From Closterium sp. NIES-65 (lineage: Eukaryota; Streptophyta; Zygnematophyceae; Desmidiales; Closteriaceae): 64,000 nt of DNA. The stretch covers positions 372,001 through 436,000 of the forward strand of contig CANXME010002128.1 of the NCBI GenBank assembly GCA_948144175.1, given 5' to 3'. The translations under genes were made by a program, and so were the position numbers. The stretch's first letter is position 1. Each line of letters begins with the position of its first letter. This document shows, piece by piece, positions 21,501 to 27,761 of the stretch. The notes beneath the pieces were generated by a model. The model was not told the DNA's origin. It saw nothing but the letters and a program-made list of their open reading frames with translations, and did not search any database.

Positions 21501-24500
21501 AATGCGCTCGGGCAGAGAGTGCGTCCCTACCTCCCCCAGGTCAGTGCCTCCCTCTGCAGTGCAGCTCAGCATTTATATCCGCTGTGGATGCAGCTAGTTC
21601 TCTGTAGCCTTAGCACCCCTGTCTACTGTGACCACTGTTTGCTCTCTTGTCTCTGCAGCGTCCACAGGTCCTTTGCTCGTCTCTGTTTCTCCCCTCCATT
21701 TTCGTCGCCTCTTTTTCCCTTCCGTTTTCCCTGTCTGTGTTTCAGATCTGTGGAACGGTGAAGTGGCGGCTGAACAACAAGAGTGCCAAGGTGCGGCAGC
21801 AGGCAGCGGATCTGATAGCGCGCATTGCCGTGGTCATGAAGGCGTGCGGGGAGGAGCAGCTTATGGGGCACCTGGGCGTCGTGCTTTACGAGTACCTGGG
21901 AGAAGGTGAGTCGGGTCCATGGTGTGGCACAGTGCAGTGCGGTTGAGTACACTGCAATGTGATTCAATGCGGTGCAGTGGCATGTCGTGCATGTAGCAAG
22001 AGTGCGGCAGCAGGCGGCGGACCTGATAGCGCGCATTGCCGTGGTGATGAAGGCGTGCGGGGAGGAGCAGCTCATGGGGCACCTGGGCGTCGTGCTCTAC
22101 GAGTAGGGATGAGCATAAGGCGAACGCGAACATGTTCGCGTTCGTCTTAGCTCGAACAGGGCTGTTCGGCGAACCGAACTCACCAGAAAGGGTGTTCGAA
22201 GTTCGCCCATAGAGGCGAACATTTCGAACGTTTTGGCGAACACGAACACGTTTGCCGAGAACATGTTCGTGTTCGCTTTAGAGGGGTAGCACTACAATTC
22301 TATAGATTTAACGGTGGAAACCACTTCAACGGTGGTGCAAACCCTAAAAGTACAGACGAATCTTCAACCTTGGAGTAGATGCTACGTTCTTAGTGTTGAA
22401 CATCGAAGTCACCATAAACCCTAAACGCCATAGTTTTATAAGTACGGTCTTGGGCCTATGCTACTACTAGAAGGTGTGGGTGTGGTTGGTGGTTGTGGGG
22501 TGGGCGGGCTGTTGGGAGCGCCATGGTTGACAAGCTGAAAAAAATGAGCAACAATTGTGAGGGCCGCGACCCTAAATTAGGTCGCGGCACTTTCAGCGAC
22601 GAACATTTTAGGTGTTCGTCGACAAGTGTGTTGAACACGAACATGTTCGCGTTCGACGCGCCTCAGGACATCGCGGCCGGCGAACAGCGAACATATTCGC
22701 CCGAACGTCGAACATGTTCGGGACGAACATTTTCAGGCAAAAAAAAATCCCGTTCGGTTCGTCTCGAACATGTTCGAGACGAACCGAACGGGTGTTCGCC
22801 AATATGCTCATCCCTATTTACGAGTACCTGGGAGAAGGTGAGTAGAGTAGGATATGGTGTGCATGGTGCAGTAAGGTGCAGTGTGGTGCAGTAGAATAAT
22901 AGAGCAGTGGTGATGAAGGCGTGCGGGGAGGAGCAGCTCATGCGACATCTGGGCGTCGTGTTGTGCGAGTACCTGGGAGAAGGTATGATGCAGTGTAGTG
23001 TGGTGCAGTGTGGTGTGTATGGTGTGGTCTGGTGGTAACATAGAGCTGTGCTGATGAGGGCATGTGGGAGGAGCAGCTGATGGGGCACCTGGCTGGGCAT
23101 CGTGTTATACGTGTACCTGGAATGTGGGTTGAATTCAGTGTGTCATGGTTCAGTGCGGTTCAGTGCGGTGTCATGCGTTCAGTGGAGCAGCTCACGGGGC
23201 ACCTTGGTGTGGTGTTCGCGAGTACCTGTAGGTAGGTACCATGCGGTAGGGCTCGGTGTCATGCGGTGCAGTCCGATGAAGTGTCATGCATGCAGTGGAG
23301 CAGCTCACGGGGCACCTGGGCTGGCTCACGTGATTGGCATGATCAAAATGACTCCCCCTCCCAATTGTTGCTGATATCCACACACCACACCTATGTGACA
23401 CACTCTCTCGCCCTCTCCCTCCCTCCAGAGTACCCCGAGGTGCTGGGGTCCATCCTGGGCGCGCTCAAGGTCATAGTGAATGTGATTGGCATGACCAAGA
23501 GGTTCCCTTCCACCCCTTGCTGCTCATACCCACACATTAATGCCCACCCCACCTGTGTCACTCTCTCTCCCAACTGTGCCATGCCCCTTCCCCTCCCTCC
23601 AGAGTACCCCGAGGTGCTGGGGTCCATCCTGGGAGCCCTCAAGGCCATAGTGAACGTGATCGGCATGACCAGGATGTTCCTCCCCTTGCTACTCCTTCCC
23701 ACACGCACATCACAACACACCAATGCGCCATGCACTTGTGCCACCCTCTCTCTCTTCCCTTAATCCCTCCAGAGTACCCCGAGGTGCTGGGGTCTATCCT
23801 GGGAGCGCTCAAGGCGATAGTGAACGTGATCGGCATGACCAAGATGACTCCTCCCATCAAGGACCTGCTGCCCCGCCTCACGCCCATCCTCAAGAACAGG
23901 CACGAGAAGGTAAGTCGCCGTTGTTTTGTTCTTCCTTCACACGAATTTGGGCTGCATATGTGGCCCGCTCCGCTCCTCCCCCCCCCTCCCCTCTCCCCCA
24001 ACCCCACTGCCAGGATAAAGCATTTCGTTGAGTAGTGGGATGCATTGCAGGCTCACAGGCTGAACCATCCTTCCTTCAATCCGTGTCCTCTCCTGTGTGT
24101 GGTGCAAACACCACCCTACTGCCACCATCATTCCCACCACCACCTCACCAAACCCCGCTCCACCCACAGGTGCAGGAGAACTGCGTCGATCTGGTGGGAC
24201 GCATTGCAGGCACACAGGCTAAACCTCTGGTTTCACCCATCCTTAACACGCCGCCTCCTCTCTCCCCTGACCCCTTCCCCCCCTCCCTTGTCTTCCACCA
24301 ACACTATTCCACCCCACAGGTGCAGAAGAAGTGCATTGCAGACAGACAATCTGAACCCTCCTCTCTTCAATCCGTCTCTCTCCCTGTATGTGTGTTGCCA
24401 ACACCACTCACACCACCCCCATACGACTTTCCCACCACCCCGCACTACCATTCGCAGGTGCAGGAGAATTGCATCGACCTGGTGGGGCGCATTGCGGACA

Positions 24501-27356
24501 GGGGAGCGGAGTTCGTGCCGGCGAGGGAGTGGATGCGCATCTGCTTTGAACTGCTCGACATGCTCAAGGTGCGTGACTGGGATAGACCGTAGGGTGGAGA
24601 TGGGTGTGCTTAAGGTGAGGCGGAGGGAGAAAAAAAATCGCTCCATTGAGCAGCGAGGGAGTGGATGCGCATGTGCTTTGAGCTGCTGAACATGCTCAAG
24701 GTGCGAAGGGAGGGGGTGAGAGGGGTGTGGCCAGGGAGTTAAGGAGAATGGATGAGGAAATCGCGGCATAGGTTAGGAGTGAGAGGCAATTACGCACGAG
24801 GGAGTGCATGCGCATATGCTTCGAGCTACTGGACATGCTCAAGGTGTGTGAAGCGTGAGGAGAGCGGGCTTGGTCAAGGTGATGGATGGTCAGGTGGAGG
24901 GGGCTATGCCGGTGTGGGAAAGTGCGAGCATGGGTGCAGTACCAGGTAAACAGGTGAGGGAAAAGATGCTGTTATGCTTACAAGGTGGTGATAGTGGTGG
25001 TGGTAGTGCTGCTATGAGTAGTGGCGACTGCCACAGGGCAGGGCGTCTCCCAAATGTTCTTGAGATGCTGCTCCAAATCCGTTTCTCTCCTGCTGCCCCT
25101 CTTTATTTTCCCCTCTGCCCTCTCTTCAGGCGCACAAGAAGGGAACCCGGGGAGCCACGGTGAACACCGTTGGGTACATTGCCACATGATAAGAGTGTAG
25201 TTTTGAGACGTCTCAAAACATCGCCAAGGCCATCGGCCCACAGGATGTGCTGGCAACGCTGCTGAACAACCACAGGGTGCAGGAGCGGCAGAACAAGGAG
25301 CGGCAACCTATCTTCTTCTCTCACCCTGCTGGCCCTTCCCTCTCCCCCAGGCACACAAGAAGGGAGTCAGACGTGCTACAGTGAAAACCTTTGGTTACAT
25401 CGCCAAGGCCATTGGCCCTCAGGACGCGCTGGCAACGTGGCTCCTCCCTCTCTTACCCTGCTGCGCCCAATTCCCCCTCCCTTTTCTACTCCCTTTCAGG
25501 CACACAAGAAGGGAATTCGGCGTGCCACGGTGAACACCTTTGGGTACATCGCCAAGGCCATCGGGCCCCAGGACGTGCTGGCGACGCTGCTGAACAACCT
25601 CAAGGTGCAGGAGCGGCAGAACCGCGTGTGCACCACCGTGGCCATTGCCATTGTGGCTGAGACCTGCTCGCCCTTCACTGTGCTGCCTGCCCTGATGAAC
25701 GAGTGAGTGCCGCATGTAGCAACAATAGCTGATCAGACTCTGCTTTTGAGGTGCCTCGAAAGCAACTGCTGGGCAGGATTGAGGTGAGTGATGGTGGTGC
25801 TGAACAACCTCAAGGTGCAGGAGCGGCAGAACCGCGTGTGCACCACCGTGCTCTTGTTGCTGAGACCTGCTCTTCCTTCACCGTGCTGCCTGCTCTCATG
25901 AGCGAGTGAGTGCTGCTTTGATGAAGACAATGAAACTGTGAAGCAGAGGGGTGACTGTTTTGTTCATCTGATTCTTTCCAGTCAAACATGGTTCATCGTT
26001 TCTTTTTGCTTCCCCTCAGCCGAAGCCAAACGTGCAGAACGAAGGGATCAGGCCTTTATGCTGTCCATCCCCCAACCCCTTCTCACCCTTATCCTCTCCT
26101 GCCTCTCGCTCTTCTCCCTCCCACCTCTCAGGTACCGAGTGCCAGAGCTGAACGTGCAAAACGGGGTGCTCAAGTCGGCATGTTTCTGAGCCTTCTTACT
26201 CTTCTCCTCTCCCACCTTTCCCGCCTCTCCTCTTCTCTCAGGTACCGAGTGCCGGAGCTGAATGTGCAGAACGGGGTGCTCAAGTCGCTGTCGTTCCTGT
26301 TTGAGTACATCGGCGAGATGGGGCGAGACTACATCTATGCCGTCACTCCGCTGCTGGAGGATGCGCTCATGGATCGAGACCTGGTGCACCGACAGGTGGG
26401 TAGTGTATGGTAGGGTGTGTGTGGGGTTAGGGGGCCCAGACAGTAGTTATGAGTCCGTCTCGCTCTTGCATGTGCTTTCCACCGACCGTCTTTGGAGTCA
26501 AACCACTGCTCTCGCATTTGTTCTTTCATCTGGCAACCCGAATTTTGTTTGAACCGAACATCTCCTCTTCCGCTTACTTGTGTTTCAGACGGCAGCATCG
26601 GCAGTGATGCACATGACGCTGGGAGTGGCAGGGCTTGGTTGTGAAGATGCTCTGGTGAGTCCTCTGTCTGCTGGTCGGGCATGCTATCGACCAGGCTCCT
26701 TGTCCATTAGGCTTGTTGGCCATCAGGCTCCTTCCCCGTCAGTCACATGGTCCACGCCTTCTTGCTGATTTTGACCTGTCCCGCCCTTCTTACTGCGCAT
26801 CTCGTTAGTGTTTATTCCTGATTTTTGCTCAACTATTATCTCGGCTAGGTGTTTCAATAATTACCTTACTGGTTCATTCATGTTTGTTATGCAGATTCAC
26901 TTGCTAAATCTGGTGTGGCCCAACATCTTTGAGACATCGCCTCACCTGATTCAAGCAGTCATGGGAACCATTGACGGCATGAGGGTGGCTCTGGGCCCTG
27001 CGCTCGTGCTTGGCTATGTCCTGCAGGTATGCAGCTTTTTATGTTGTCATCAGCATGTGCCAGGTTTGCTGGGTCGTTCCATTGTTGCATACATGTGGTT
27101 CTCTTGCTATAGAGCAAGGATTGTATTTCAAACTAGCTTGTCCTTGTTGTAGACTTTAATCTTAACCCCTTATCTTCCCTGTTTGTTTTCCATGCAGGGT
27201 CTATACCATCCAGCTCGTAAGGTGCGTGAGGTGTATTGGCGTATCTACAACAACCTGTACATTGGTGCACAAGATGCCCTTACGGCTGCATACCCACGCC
27301 TGCCTGACGAGCCGAACAATACCTACACTCGAGCGGAGCTTGACATGTTCATCTGA
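9581..27356 (+). CDS. SF3B1: Splicing factor 3B subunit 1 (SF3b155)
   Basis: Core U2 snRNP protein that clamps the intron branch site during spliceosome assembly. Exons I place, all with GT-AG and consistent phase: 9581-9783, 10882-10951, 11713-11820, 12224-12537, 12910-12966, 13760-14624, 14838-14990, 15173-15316, 16224-16517, 17794-17997, 18956-19180, 20313-20492, 21453-21539, 21746-21905, 23773-23909, 24458-24568, 25500-25702, 26242-26395, 26589-26654, 26895-27026, 27198-27356. The sum is 4026 nt, 1341 residues (human 1304). The N-terminus has the plant-like [19 protein letters not shown], a poly-Ala stretch, U2AF-binding RWD motifs ([18 protein letters not shown]) and the p14-binding [23 protein letters not shown] repeats follow from exon 7. 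The residue matching human K700 is the last codon of exon 9 (NQK/VRT); the drug-site [10 protein letters not shown] is in exon 17. Exon choice between true exons and their partial copies rests on family alignment and phase. Confidence 0.96.
9833..9936 (+). repeat. Exon 1 echo of SF3B1, possible alternative first exon
   Basis: A diverged copy of the second half of exon 1 ([20 protein letters not shown]) lying in intron 1. It has its own ATG at 9833 and a donor GAG/GTGGGA. From that ATG it is 104 nt, ending in the same phase as true exon 1, so joining it to exon 2 would keep the frame and shorten the N-terminus. Whether it is transcribed is unknown. Confidence 0.75.
10563..10732 (+). repeat. 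Exon 2 echoes of SF3B1
   Basis: Two partial copies of exon 2 upstream of it. 10690-10732 ([14 protein letters not shown]) keeps acceptor TTTAG and donor GAG/GTGAGG; at 43 nt it is in the same phase class as true exon 2 (70 nt) and could replace it without a frameshift. 10563-10608 is a decayed copy around CACAGCGCCCAACGAGCTGC. Confidence 0.8.
10776..10880 (+). repeat. CT-rich microsatellite before exon 2
   Basis: Repeats of CTCTCACTCTCCC and CTCTCTCTCCCC form an extended polypyrimidine tract running into the true exon 2 acceptor at 10880-10881. Confidence 0.85.
11560..11628 (+). repeat. Exon 3 echo of SF3B1
   Basis: Copy of the first half of exon 3 ([12 protein letters not shown] region) about 150 bp upstream of the real exon. 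It keeps a CCCCCAG acceptor with a pyrimidine tract. The spacing and the shared flanking CT-rich intron indicate tandem duplication across the 3' splice site. Confidence 0.85.
12057..12137 (+). repeat. Exon 4 5'-edge echo of SF3B1
   Basis: Copy of the start of exon 4 ([19 protein letters not shown] against [19 protein letters not shown]). It keeps the acceptor CCTCCAG and lies 167 bp upstream of the true exon start. Confidence 0.85.
12573..12618 (+). repeat. Exon 4 3'-edge echo of SF3B1
   Basis: The end of exon 4 and its donor (GGGCCTGGTGCTGCGGAGG... CCAAGTGAGTG) is repeated just downstream in intron 4, again with GTGAAG at the donor position. Confidence 0.75.
12961..13136 (+). repeat. Minisatellite of the exon 5 donor site (8 x 22 bp)
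   Basis: Eight tandem copies of a 22-bp unit that begins TGCTAGGTGAGA. The first copy contains the real exon 5 end and donor (CTAG/GTGAGA), and every further copy repeats the same consensus donor. Units differ only at one position (GAGAGACC or GAGACACC). Confidence 0.95.
13475..13548 (+). repeat. Exon 6 5'-edge echo of SF3B1
   Basis: Copy of the first 70 or so bases of exon 6 ([19 protein letters not shown] in the corresponding frame) 285 bp upstream of the true exon. The CCCCCAG acceptor and CT-rich tract are intact. Confidence 0.8.
13578..13752 (+). repeat. CCCCT/CCCTCC microsatellite before exon 6
   Basis: Almost pure pyrimidine repeats (CCCCTCCCCTCC, CTTCCCTCCCTCC) of about 170 bp forming the polypyrimidine tract of exon 6. 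Confidence 0.85.
15503..15867. mobile_element. hAT-like MITE in SF3B1 intron 8
   Basis: 365 bp, AT-rich. Terminal inverted repeats CAAGGTGCAAAAAAACGA and, as the complement of the right end, CAAGGTAGAAAAAAACGA (16 of 18 matching). A perfect 8-bp target duplication CTCAGAGC lies at 15495-15502 and 15868-15875. The CAAGG terminus fits the hAT end consensus. There is no coding frame. The many ACGTTTTTT and AAAAAACGA motifs inside are likely subterminal repeats. Confidence 0.9.
16051..16155 (+). repeat. Exon 9 5'-edge echo of SF3B1
   Basis: Copy of the beginning of exon 9 ([20 protein letters not shown]) 173 bp upstream of it. The base before the exon edge is A instead of G, so the original AG acceptor position is lost here, and the copy runs into a stop (GCCTGA). 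Confidence 0.85.
16590..16756 (+). repeat. Exon 9 3'-edge echoes of SF3B1
   Basis: Two partial copies of the last 35 bases of exon 9 (GAGCATGGGCTGGGAGACG...). One at 16590-16624 keeps the donor AAG/GTGAGA; the other at 16720-16756 (CCATGGGCTGGCTGGGGGACC) has lost it. Confidence 0.75.
16893..16985 (+). repeat. Exon 10 5'-edge echo 1 of SF3B1
   Basis: Decayed copy of the start of exon 10 after an intact GGCTCCAG acceptor, no longer open in the exon 10 frame. It is separated from the next copy by the 42-bp minisatellite. Confidence 0.8.
17036..17640 (+). repeat. 42-bp polypyrimidine minisatellite in SF3B1 intron 9
   Basis: About 14 nearly identical copies of a 42-bp C/T-rich unit (CTCCCCACCTGTCCCCATCA and following). 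It makes a 600-bp pyrimidine-rich plus strand ending at a CACTCAG acceptor used by the exon 10 echo at 17657. Because 42 is a multiple of three, long meaningless open frames occur on both strands. Confidence 0.96.
17657..17755 (+). repeat. Exon 10 5'-edge echo 2 of SF3B1
   Basis: Close copy of the start of exon 10 ([20 protein letters not shown]) with acceptor CACTCAG, 137 bp upstream of the real exon start. The frame stays open to the copied edge, but no good donor follows. Confidence 0.9.
18029..18370 (+). repeat. 37-bp minisatellite derived from exon 10
   Basis: About nine tandem copies of a 37-bp unit beginning GGGTTCATCATAGGGGGCTC. The GGGTTCATCAT part matches the exon 10 segment coding for GFIIPL, so the array appears to have grown from exon sequence. 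The last unit runs directly into an exon 10 echo. Confidence 0.92.
18365..18552 (+). repeat. Exon 10 3'-edge echoes of SF3B1
   Basis: Two copies of the end of exon 10 ([18 protein letters not shown] and [18 protein letters not shown]), each followed by an intact donor (GAG/GTGCGT and GAG/GTGAGT). A third, fainter trace (TTTTGGATGCCATGCATGCG) lies near 18640-18665. Confidence 0.9.
18804..18897 (+). repeat. Exon 11 5'-edge echo of SF3B1
   Basis: Copy of the first 90 or so bases of exon 11 ([18 protein letters not shown]) with acceptor GTTCAG, 152 bp upstream of the true exon. It ends in a TGA right after the copied part, so inclusion would stop translation. Confidence 0.9.
19228..19336 (+). 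repeat. Exon 11 3'-edge echo of SF3B1
   Basis: Copy of the last 105 or so bases of exon 11 ([20 protein letters not shown]) in intron 11, with donor AAG/GTGTGT. Confidence 0.9.
19427..19784. mobile_element. Foldback (long inverted repeat) element in SF3B1 intron 11
   Basis: Two arms of roughly 140 bp in inverted orientation around a centre of about 75 bp. Matching pieces include CCGAGCCGACGTTGAC (left) with the complement of GTCAACGCCGGCTCGG (right), TTGCAAC, CCAATGGAGGCAGAAGAGGG, and GGGAATCAGGACGTGGGAGT next to the centre. The transcript could fold into a long imperfect hairpin. No coding frame and no clear target duplication, so the family is unknown. Confidence 0.8.
20038..20200 (+). repeat. 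Exon 12 5'-edge echoes of SF3B1
   Basis: A short trace (20042-20065, after TTGCAG) and a good copy (20145-20200, [18 protein letters not shown] after AACAG) of the start of exon 12. The true exon begins at 20313. Confidence 0.85.
20546..21026 (+). repeat. Exon 12 3'-edge echoes of SF3B1, one with an inverted piece
   Basis: Three copies of the end of exon 12 ([20 protein letters not shown] region) at about 20549-20660, 20728-20837 and 20896-20980. The first has a donor CGG/GTGGGT. After the third, AGTGAGCACCTTCTCAACCG near 20991-21010 is the reverse complement of part of the same exon, so one fragment is inverted; it is followed by GAGCAG/GTGAGT. Confidence 0.88.
21142..21204 (+). repeat. Short tandem duplication in SF3B1 intron 12
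   Basis: GATGGGAAGGCATGAAGCTT and following bases are present twice in a row (about 31 bp each). It is not derived from an exon. Confidence 0.8.
21994..22103 (+). repeat. Exon 14 3'-edge echo 1 of SF3B1 (left part)
   Basis: Copy of the second half of exon 14 ([20 protein letters not shown]) broken at its end by the MITE at 22104-22816; it resumes at 22825 and reaches a donor GAAG/GTGAGT near 22841. Confidence 0.9.
22104..22816. mobile_element. hAT-like MITE inserted in an SF3B1 exon echo
   Basis: 713 bp with terminal inverted repeats TAGGGATGAGCATA, flanked by an 8-bp target duplication with one difference (TCTACGAG at 22096-22103, TTTACGAG at 22817-22824). TAGGG fits the hAT end consensus. 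The unoccupied sequence is visible in true exon 14 (CTTTACGAGTACCTGG). No transposase. The interior has five exact copies of GAACATGTTC and a 44-bp perfect palindrome. Because it sits inside a duplicated copy, it is younger than that duplication. Confidence 0.93.
22749..22792. repeat. 44-bp perfect palindrome
   Basis: Centred at 22770/22771 on GAACATGTTC, near the right end of the MITE. Each half reads CCCGTTCGGTTCGTCTCGAA toward the centre. It could form a cruciform in DNA or a hairpin in RNA. Confidence 0.95.
22817..23330 (+). repeat. Further exon 14 3'-edge echoes of SF3B1
   Basis: After the MITE: the end of echo 1 (22825-22841), echo 2 (about 22907-22981, donor GAAG/GTATGA), echo 3 (about 23046-23120, CATGTGGGAGGAGCAGCTGA), and shorter GGAGCAGCTCACGGGGCACC traces near 23177 and 23295, interspersed with GGTGCAGTG-type microrepeats. 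Confidence 0.85.
23330..23675 (+). repeat. Exon 15 5'-edge echoes of SF3B1 (about 173-bp tandem unit)
   Basis: Two good copies of the start of exon 15 ([20 protein letters not shown]) at 23429 and 23603, each after CCTCCAG, and a short trace at 23330 (GTGATTGGCATGATCAAAAT). Spacing of about 173 bp to the true exon at 23773 shows a direct tandem array of exon edge plus intron. Confidence 0.93.
24033..24350 (+). repeat. Exon 16 5'-edge echoes of SF3B1
   Basis: Three copies of decreasing clarity: 24170-24232 ([16 protein letters not shown], acceptor CCACAG), 24320-24350 (acceptor CCACAG) and a trace at 24036-24062. The true exon starts at 24458. Confidence 0.88.
24600..24845 (+). repeat. Exon 16 3'-edge echoes of SF3B1
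   Basis: Copies of the exon 16 end ([14 protein letters not shown]) at 24653-24700 (donor AAG/GTGCGA) and 24797-24843 (donor AAG/GTGTGT), plus a short trace GTGCTTAAGGTGAGG at 24606. Confidence 0.88.
25130..25437 (+). repeat. Exon 17 5'-edge echoes of SF3B1
   Basis: 25130 to about 25300 (acceptor CTTCAG) covers the first half of exon 17 and is interrupted by an insert of about 39 bp that carries a 20-bp perfect palindrome at 25200-25219. 25351-25437 (acceptor [27 protein letters not shown]) is a cleaner copy. The true exon starts at 25500. Confidence 0.9.
25797..25905 (+). repeat. Exon 17 3'-edge echo of SF3B1
   Basis: Copy of the second half of exon 17 ([17 protein letters not shown]) with a small internal deletion and an intact donor GCGA/GTGAGT. 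Confidence 0.88.
26132..26180 (+). repeat. Exon 18 5'-edge echo of SF3B1
   Basis: Copy of the first 49 bases of exon 18 ([15 protein letters not shown]) with acceptor CTCTCAG, 110 bp before the true exon. This is the last echo in the gene; introns 18-20 have none. Confidence 0.92.
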
Positions 27357-27761
27357 TGCACGTTTGTAGAGACCAGAGCTGGTTGGCTATAGGTGGTTGC
27401 ACGGCAAGCGCAAATGCTTGGTGTCAACTGGTGTCATTTTACGAACCAACTTTGAATGATGATAGTGTGGAGCAGCGATCAAAGCTTTGCATCAGAATCT
27501 ACTGTACTGTTGTAATCGGCTTGCTGTAACACTGCATTTGTGACTGACCCTTCATGTTAAAATACAGTAGGAACACAAGAACCATATCTTCATCCGTCAA
27601 CAGACGTGATGGCTGACAGGCTCAACTCCACACAGGAGGGGCCAGCTCCAGAAGCACAGCGTAGCACAAAATCAGAATCACATATTGTTGGCTCCTGCAA
27701 AGCACCAAGGAATTTCGTAAAAGACTGTGATGTGGTCAAGCGAAAGATGATGAAAGGATTG
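27357..27761. other. Shared 3' region between two convergent genes
   Basis: 405 bp between the SF3B1 stop (27356) and the stop of the minus-strand gene (27762). It must hold both 3' ends. TGTAATCGG and CTGTAACAC near 27513-27531 are TGTAA-type strings of the kind used as poly(A) signals in some green algae. No other feature seen. Confidence 0.5.

Noticed and set aside
9581-27356. The region as two or more tandem SF3B1 gene copies
   Set aside because: Only exon edges are repeated, always beside their own exon; the complete exon set occurs once and gives one full-length protein.
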